DNA of 64,000 bases from Saccharina japonica. Taxonomy: Eukaryota > Sar > Phaeophyceae > Laminariales > Laminariaceae. Positions 28,201 to 37,200 of the stretch are shown here, one piece after another. The translations under genes were made by a program, and so were the position numbers. The notes below the pieces were generated by a model, which was not told the DNA's origin, made no database searches, and saw only the letters and a list, made by a program, of their open reading frames with translations. Every line of letters starts with the position of its first letter. Within the stretch, counting starts at the first letter, position 1. The stretch spans positions 231,866-295,865 of the forward strand of contig MEHQ01004000.1 in the NCBI GenBank assembly GCA_008828725.1, written 5' to 3'.

Positions 28201-31200
28201 GGCTGCGCGCTCAGTACGAATTAACGGGGAAGAAACCACCGAACCATGGCCGTGCAAACGCCTGCCAACAACATATATTTACATCACCCCACAACGATGA
28301 TGGCGCTGGCACCCCGGTAGGGACAAATGAACGGCGTGAACAGTGAAGATGAAAAGCCTTTGAGACTTGATGAAGCATCATCCGTGTGTATAAGTGAAAA
28401 AGTGAAGTATAGGAATATCATACCACCACGTTGCTACGCTTGTACATGTAAGAGAGTATTGTGTTGAAACCGCGTTGACGTTGGTCTGCCAAGGCGGAGC
28501 AATGCCATTGAGGGCATACCACTTCCTGCATTCATACGTTCTTACCATTTTAACTGCTGAAGTGATAAGTTACTGGATGTAACACTTGCTTCATTACCGT
28601 CGTGTTTTGGTTGGAGGACTATCGCTATTCTCGGTCGGTCGGCTTGCGCGAAAAAACGTATTCCAAGTGTCGTTTCGCGTGAGACGTTGAGCTCCTCAGA
28701 ACCGACCAGGCACGCCTCCTATTGTGGCATTGCTCGCCAACCCTTCAAATAAAACACACTCGCTCGACTGGGGCTTGTTCCGAAAACTACCGGCTTCGTG
28801 CGCACCTGATAGGTTTCGAGTTTGCTGGCAACCATGAAGATAACGCTTCCTCTAGGAATATTGTTGCCGAACACGGAGACCCCCCTAAGCTCGACGGACA
28901 CGTTATTGCGAGCGTACCTGGGCTCCACCACAGCAATGCACAGGACAGAGTTGCCACGAGATAGCATGGTGTGAAGTGATCACGAACTTATTAGGAAACG
29001 AGCACGGCGCAGCGCGGCACACGGCACGCATATTGAGTTCGTTGTTGCCAACATCACAGCTACCGAAGGGCCGCATAACGTTTCGCCACGTCGTGGTGGA
29101 TCTACGTTCTGGGGAGCAATGACTTGCGCGAGTAATTCCTCTACACACATGTGGTATCATGTGGTATGATTTTGTCCATAATTCAGAAGATGTTCGATAC
29201 GAGAAGATATCACTTACCAAGAATTTAGCCGCATTTGAAACTAGGCGTAAAATCCCCAGTTTAAATATCATCCCACGGCGGGACACTAGTTCTTACATAC
29301 AGACTTAGTAAAGACCTGGTGCGTAAACTTTGAATATATTGCTCGAATACGCTGAGGGTTGGAACTGAACAAGTCGCGGCTGACCACATAAACACTGTTT
29401 TCCTTCGTGAACATATTGGCATACAACTTGAGTAATGGGCATCCTTGAATATACAACAGTCTACTAGCTGCGGGTTATCGTGCGACTCGGCATCGAATAC
29501 TTGCAGTAACCAACCCAACACGCCCTTTCATAACCGACGTGGTGCATGTCCCGGACAAAGCAGGCCAGGCAATGCTTGTGGTATACCCGCTCACCAAAGA
29601 CGGAGGGGAGCAGTGGTCTGTTTCTTTTTGTGGACGCTACAATGACAGGTAGGCAATACACGACTGGGGTATTTATACGTTCGGTATAACGGTGAAGTAC
29701 CAACAGGAAAATACTCGTTTCCCAGGTCGAGCGGACTCAAACTCAACCCGGCACAGTATGGCGTTTACGCGCTACCCCCCGGCTATCAAAATGTAGAAAT
29801 GTGTAGCAACTATTTCTCCGCCTGTCGACAATGCAAGGCCAGGGCGTCTATCTTGCTTTCGCGGCACGTGCTCTTCCCTAGGATACGTTGTAACCATTAA
29901 TCATAATTTTCCTAGATATATCTGTTCGACCGTTTGCCTGCCATGCACGGCGCAAGCACGGTGTAAGTACTCACACGGCTGGCCCCGCGAGCGCGAAGTT
30001 GTTTCCAATGTCGCATTCCCACAAAATGGTGGCGCCGTCGACAGCGTAAAGTGCACCACCCCCGAGACTTGTGTTGTTCAGTATGGCCGCCCCTTCGCAG
30101 AAGGCTGTTCCTGCCCCCTTTTTATGCAGGAAACCCCCGAAATCAGCATTGTTCTCGCTGAACATTCCTCCCGTGATCTGGTCTCGTACAAAATACAAAT
30201 GGTTGTCGAGGTGGGTTTTTAAGGAGGAGTTTACGTCGATATTATATGGACGAGGGTCTGACCACGGTCTATCGCGGTACATACCTCAAAGGATTGCTCA
30301 CGAATGCATCGAGGTTCGAGTTTCGTACATGTCCAGGCGATATTTTAATGCTCTTCGTTCGTACCTACTTCGCGCAGGGGCAAACGGAGACATCGACAAT
30401 GCGCCCGTGTGCGTTTACCCATAAGATGCGTCTCGGATGCCTTTTGTTTGAGGCTCATGATAACTCAACGAAACGCTGTTCGAGAACGATGGTCAACACG
30501 TCCCAGGGTACGTCTGTCCTCCCGGTCTGTGTTCGACGGACAAGATCCAGAACCAAACTAAACTACATTTTCCGTCCTCGTAGCGAACTAAGATAGGGTG
30601 GAAGGGGTTAGTCTTACAGTTTGCCCGTCTGCAGTACACGGCGAAACCAATCGTGGATCGATTTGGACTGAAACTTTGGCCGGAAAATGCAGACAAAGGA
30701 ACAATTCCGGGACGCAGTACAGACTTACCGTGGGCGAAAGGGCTAAACGGTTTAGTGAAAACGTCACGCGCCGGGTAATGAGTACTCTCGCCCAATGCGG
30801 GCCGGTATTTACTACGCATGCGGAGTATTTCATTTTCTACCAGCCAAAGAGATCACGCCTTACACTTTGTTTCGAGACCACCGAAGCAGTACTATCCACA
30901 GACGAGCCTGCTCGGTGAAAGCCGTTTTACTGAACGGAACGAACCGTTGTAGTACACAACAAACGTGAGGGTTGATATGAGGAATATTTCTAGCATCAGA
31001 GGCCTAGTTTTGTAACCCAACTCTTTTTCTCGCAAACTAGAGATATCGTCTGTTAACCACACGTCAGAGTTGTCGGACGACGCCCATGTGTTGCGTAACA
31101 GCGTTCACCCTTGCAAGTTCGAGGTACCTGCCCAGACGAAGTAACCAAACATTTACTCGCGACATGCTACCTGGGGGCTGTGTATTTCCTACGCACGGGT

Positions 31201-34200
31201 CCTTCACGAACGTACCATTTATCGCCGCATACACGGATTTAATGCAGAATACACTTGAACACCTGCGTCCAAGCACCGGGTCGGCACAACCACACGGCTT
31301 GACAACCGTTTGCAAAGAGGGGGATCATTGTCCACTATAATGTACCGGAAACCTCCTATCTCAGGGCGACATACCTCGAACTGTTTTGTTTATCTAAGGT
31401 CCGTGGCATATGTTGGCATGTCAATTGGTTGCCCTTCCGGCCTGCAACGCGTCGATTGACCCAACAATGATCTTGGTGTGGTTTACCGGACGGTTGACAC
31501 GACGCCAAAAATGTTTTCAGAAGAATACGCAAAACCGAAACGACGGAAGGGCAACATGCCTTCGCCTACCTTGTAACATGCCTTCGCCTACCTTGATTGT
31601 CCCTCCATCGTCGACGGAAAATGCGCCTCCTTCGTTGCTCGCAACGTTACCATTGACATGTCCACCCTCAACCTGAAGTGTGGCCCCGTCGCTCACGAAA
31701 CCCACACCGCCTTCCGACGCGCTGTTGCCCTCGAAGCGTCCCCCCTCTAGGACAGTCGTGCTGGGGCCCGACGCGAAAAAGACGCCTCCGTCATCCAACG
31801 CTTCGTTGTTGAGAAAGTGACCGCCCGCAATGAACACATCTCCCTTGGACCACACCACGCCGCCATTCTTCGCAACGGTATACGGGAACGAGAGACGAAG
31901 TCGAGCCATGCCACCGTGGGGTTGGTGCCGTGTTATGTTTGGAGATCCTCACACGAGAAGGTTAAGATATAACCGGGAACATGACTTAGAATACTTTTTC
32001 TTGACATAAACGCCGGACCAATGGTTTTGTACGCTATTAATAGTCACATAACAAACAAGCATTCGAGCGTAAGTATCAAGCCGGTCGCCCCGGGGGCCTA
32101 GCAGGTAACCACGAAGACTCCTAAGTTAAGAGATCGAGGGTTCGAGTCTCCGTATGGAGAGTTTTATTATCAAATGATACCAACTGTCGAGAGCGCATAT
32201 TATAGCGAGGGTGAACATAATTCGACGAGAGTGAGCGAGGGAAGAAAGTACCGAATTATTCTCGCAATAAACATAAAAGGAAAAAACTGTACTCGTAGTG
32301 GGAGAGGAGGGAGGAACGCCCACGTTGTGACCCCGGATTTGAGTTACGACTACTTAATAGGAAGGAGAGAGAAGCAAGGGCGAACATAAAAATGGGATGC
32401 AAAAAAAACGAGAAACAAAAAAAACTAACCGGTATCTTATCAATTAGGGAGCTCAACCGGTCATACAACATTGAACCAAAATGTGAAACTCCTATCGTGG
32501 GAAGAGTCAGCCGGTGCGAGCAAGGCAGGCATTTTGATAGGCAGGGGTAAGTATTCAGTGGGCAGAGTCGATTCGAATCAGCTGAAATGACCGCTCGTGA
32601 AAAACTGGAGGCGGGGGTGGGGGGGGCGGAGGGGGGTGCGGGTACTCATGGAATTCATGGGTATATAGTCACATTACAACAGACCCTCGGGTTCATACCG
32701 GGTTTCGCGGACCAGGCAGGCATTGCTTGAACCAAGCGCGAAGGTGAGGGGGGAGACTCTCCTCGACCGAATTAAATCTCCCCGACATCCACAGTCGCTT
32801 GCTAACCTTGTCCTTTAACTCGACATGTGGTCGGCGTAGACACTAAACACGGTGCTGTGGTGAAAACAACACAATATGTTGAGCATTCTTGTGCTCCGAA
32901 CGACGTTGATGCAAGGCAAAACGAACCAATGATGTGTTTGTGAAGAGTGGCTGAAACCAGGGGTTCGAGCACGAATCGGGGTATCCTCAGCCTCGTGTCA
33001 ATGTTAGCCTCAGCCTTGGTACGATACGAAACCCCTGCGAAGCTAGCCACGATGCCCGTACTATGCACCAGCTCTCACACCTATGCCCAAGGAAACCACT
33101 GCAACTGTACACGAGTGTGAGTGAGGCAAAACCGATAACACTTTTCGAACAACGTATTTTCGACTGACAGGGTCCCTTAAACCGATTGCCTTGGCATACC
33201 GTCAGTGTAACTCATTATTCTTCGTGATATACCCTAGCTTCGGGTTTTTTTTTATCAGGTCGCTCGATATTTTTCGTTTGACGCGTGCTACGATAGAGGC
33301 AGAGCTTTTTAGATGAAAAAGGGTTTTGAGCAATCGCGCTCGTTAACCCACAATCGTCAGTCTTCCAATTTTGTATACTTCGGTCATGGGATGGTTCATC
33401 GGGTAGCACTTTTATTTTCTTCCTAAATCAGTTTTTAGACTTTCACAGGTAGGAATCTCTTCACGTGCGGAGCTCCGAACAAATTTGGTGCACCTCTGCC
33501 CTAAGGTAGCATGCGTCGTTTTTCAGAAACAGACTTTTGGGTCGGGTGCAGGGCTCCTCATGAGACCAGATTAAGCTGGTTGGTTCCTACCCCTATTGCG
33601 GCACCCGGTGGGGAGATAGTCATGTCATTCGAGAAACTGCAACAGGCCAGAGCAAACCCGAGTGAGGCCAGTAGAACGTACAAGCGTTGGCAGCATCATG
33701 TTTGAGCCGGCGTGGGTTATGAATGCGGTAGATGCATGCACCCGTACCTTTGCAATGTTGGAAGAAAACGTGCCGCCTTCGATTGTAAGCTCCGCGCCAT
33801 CCGTTACCGCGAACACAGCCCCATTGACTTGGCACGTGTGCCCCTCGAACACGTTCCCATCCCCTTGAACGACTACAGTGACGGACTCCATCAGATACAC
33901 CACGCCTCCACCACTGGTTTTGGCTGTGTTGTTTTGAAAAGTAGAGTTTCGCAAGTGGACAGCCGTTTCCCCTTCACCACCAGACGAAAACGCTATCACG
34001 CCGCCCTTTGACATGGTCCAGTTTAGTCGAAATGCGTGGGGAGCACGATGGATGGGGGGAGGGGGAGGGGGCGTGTTTGGGACAGGCCGTGTTGACACAC
34101 CTCCGTGCCGTATTGGTTCGTCAACTCTGCCGACGTGCAAGTTGTCTCTACGTCGCAAGCGTAAGTTACTCGTCCTATGTAAGACTCGATTGACTAAAAC

Positions 34201-37200
34201 ACCTGCATTGATCCCGACATTATACCCCAAATAGACGTAACACATACCTGGTACGTTGCCTGGGTGCTGGTCAAAGTCCTACCAGGAATACATAAGTTAT
34301 CACGATCGTTCCCTTGCAGGAACATAGGTTGAAGGATAATTCGCGTGTACGGTGGTTCATACTGCGTCATCCAATCGAAATAAAATGGGTTAGTACGCAA
34401 TATCCACCTCGACGATAATGTGGAGGACACATTATTAATTATACGCTTCGCGGTATCGGAAAGCGTATGTCCGTTCTGATTCTCGCAAGCAATGAAACAC
34501 AAAAGACAGATATTTAAGGTCAGACGCCTTCGACATGTGTAAAAAAACAACATGTAGGTGGCGCTAACTGAACAATAGGTGGCACCTATTGCACCATCAC
34601 GCCCTCCGCGTGTATTTGCTTTTCACGCCTCCCACTCGTCGAAGACAAGACCGCGGGATTAACCACCAAGTTGCTTTTAATTCTACCGCACAGTTATATA
34701 TCACGCGTGATCGAAAGCATCTCGAGGCGTTTGGACTAATTGTTGAATATCGAGGAACCCAGGACCGCAAATACACATGATAAAAATGGCTGCACCCATA
34801 GGTCACGAGTCTTGGAAGTCTAGCGTTCTTTTCAAGGATATCGATGGAAATACCCATCACATTTAATGACCAGATGTCATACAGGAATTTAAATCGTGGT
34901 CGCCCCTTCGGGGTAGTGTATTTCACGCTCAACGTTCACCGTCCACCACGAACCACTCCATTTCGTATGGCGCACAGGCGTCTTGCCATTCACAGCAAAC
35001 CACTCGACCGAGAGGGCAATGCCAATGTCAACCCTCTAGCAGACAGCTCCCGCACCTTTTCCCCGCAGTGGTTGTTCTTTAGGGTGCAGTCCACCAAACC
35101 AAGCGTGGCGCCAACACCAACGGAAAATACCCCCCCTTCTCCATGCGACTCTTCCTCTGTCGTATTACCGGCGGAGCATTTATCCATCATGCAACGGTGG
35201 AACTCAACAGTCGATGGCTCATCGTCGACATTGACAGCGACGGCACCACCCTTGTCCCCGGCGTAGCTGTTGACGAAAAAGGTGTCGTTCGCCCCGCAGA
35301 CCGCTAGACCGTCGAACGATCGGGTGCACTCTGAAAACGACAAATCAGCACCCCGTCCCTCTTGCTTTCCTGTATTTGTGGTGGGCGGGTGCGTGCGTCG
35401 TTGAGTTAGTGGGTAGGATGTGGGTTTCGAATGGTTTTCGTGACCACGGTTATCCTGGTCGTTTGGAAGCAACACGATTCTAAGGCGGGCATGTTGCTTC
35501 TGGTTAAGACTACCACAGGATGTTAGTGGAATACTGTATCTACCTACGCATCTCAACGTATGTTGAAATTGGTGATGTTGGGTGACATGATGTTGGCATC
35601 ATGTGGTACTTTTGACGTTGCTGGCTAGCGTTGAGTTTTGCTCCAAAATAGTCGAAGCGACAACCACGTGTATAGCTGTATTGAAGCGTATTGTATGGTT
35701 CGTTGGCAGTATGTCACAACAATCAACACTCCATCCTGGCTAGGCTCGATTTGAACGAAATGGGAATACATATTTCGTATATATCCAATGCACTAGCAAC
35801 ACTAGTGGAATTTGGTTTGCACGTAGTCCGTATTTCAACAACACGTACACCTCTGATCGCTCGTAAGCGTGCACACGATTTTGAGCGCAAGCATCACCGA
35901 TTATGATGTCTCGAGTTCCGTTCACGCACATACGTCAATCGGCGGCGGACATACCGCCAAGAGAGACATACGCTTGACACGGCTTATAATGATGTATCTT
36001 TATCACATTGGACTTCGGTTACTATTCTGCATCGTTTATATCTCGTAGTTTGCGCACTCTTGACGCCGCTATCCCTAACCTTACTCCCCGTTGTGAGCAT
36101 TTGGAAAGCCAGACACCGCATGCCCGGCATTTATTGAGTTGAGTACTGGTGCCACTCGAAAATAAATCGAACACGTTGGATGAATATATCAGTGACAATT
36201 TTCAACCCCGGGGCGATGCTTGTAGACGACTTGTAACGAGAAGGTGTGAGCATCAACGTCACATGGCCCTCATAGCAACCATCACATTTGCCACATTTGC
36301 AACGCACTGATTGTAAGATGACTCACCTTCTTCGACGTTGACGTATCCCGCGACATTGTTAAAAAACACCGAACCCAGTACCGATAGACCTCCAATATCC
36401 TGATTGAATCCCCCTCCCTTCTCGCCGGCATAGCACCCGTCGAACAGACAGCCGTCAATTAAAACACTGGACCGCTTGGCCTGCCAACCATTGTCGACGA
36501 GATCGCGGTGGGCTTCGATAAGTACGCGGCATCGCGCAGAACCGTCTTTAATGATGAACAGTAGATGAAAAGCTAATAGAGGTCTATACAGAACCAACCT
36601 TACGGTGGATTGTCCGCTGGCTGGGCGAAACGCGCGCGCGCGGGGGGGGGGCGGTGTTACCTTTATACATAGCCTGTTTATCCACTTTTAGCTGGAGCAA
36701 TGTATGTTTCTTGCATTTCGGAAGCGGGATCGACAAAGCCCAAACCTGGAAAAAAAAACTGTTGTCGTACTACACCCCGTTTCATTCGCCCTCTACTTGA
36801 CTCTTGATTCACGGTGCGGTCTATGCTGAACATCTCTGCCACCAAATGCATCACTTGTGTGCATGCTCTGCATTCCCGACCGACACTAGGCACAATCATG
36901 AAACCACTAGCTACAACACAATACGCCCCCTCCCCCACAGCATCCGCCATGCAGATCAGTCCTGTGCAATACATTAAACTTCTGCTCATGTATGTTCTTT
37001 GTGATGGCTTTCAGAACGCCCGCGCGCGGCAGTTAATAATGCTAACTCGTAACGATATTTCCAAGAACAAACAATGACACTAATTATAAGTGGTTACCGG
37101 GGCGAAATACACGTCGATAATATACAGCAGTAAAACCCATGATGCAATATAGAGCGCTTACATGGATTCCACCGCCTTTTCCTCCCTCCTCGTCGTCATC

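Noticed and set aside
32083-32163. Functional tRNA gene
   Set aside because: It has a B box and a tRNA-like loop, but acceptor and T arms do not pair and the sequence continues into a repeated SINE body.
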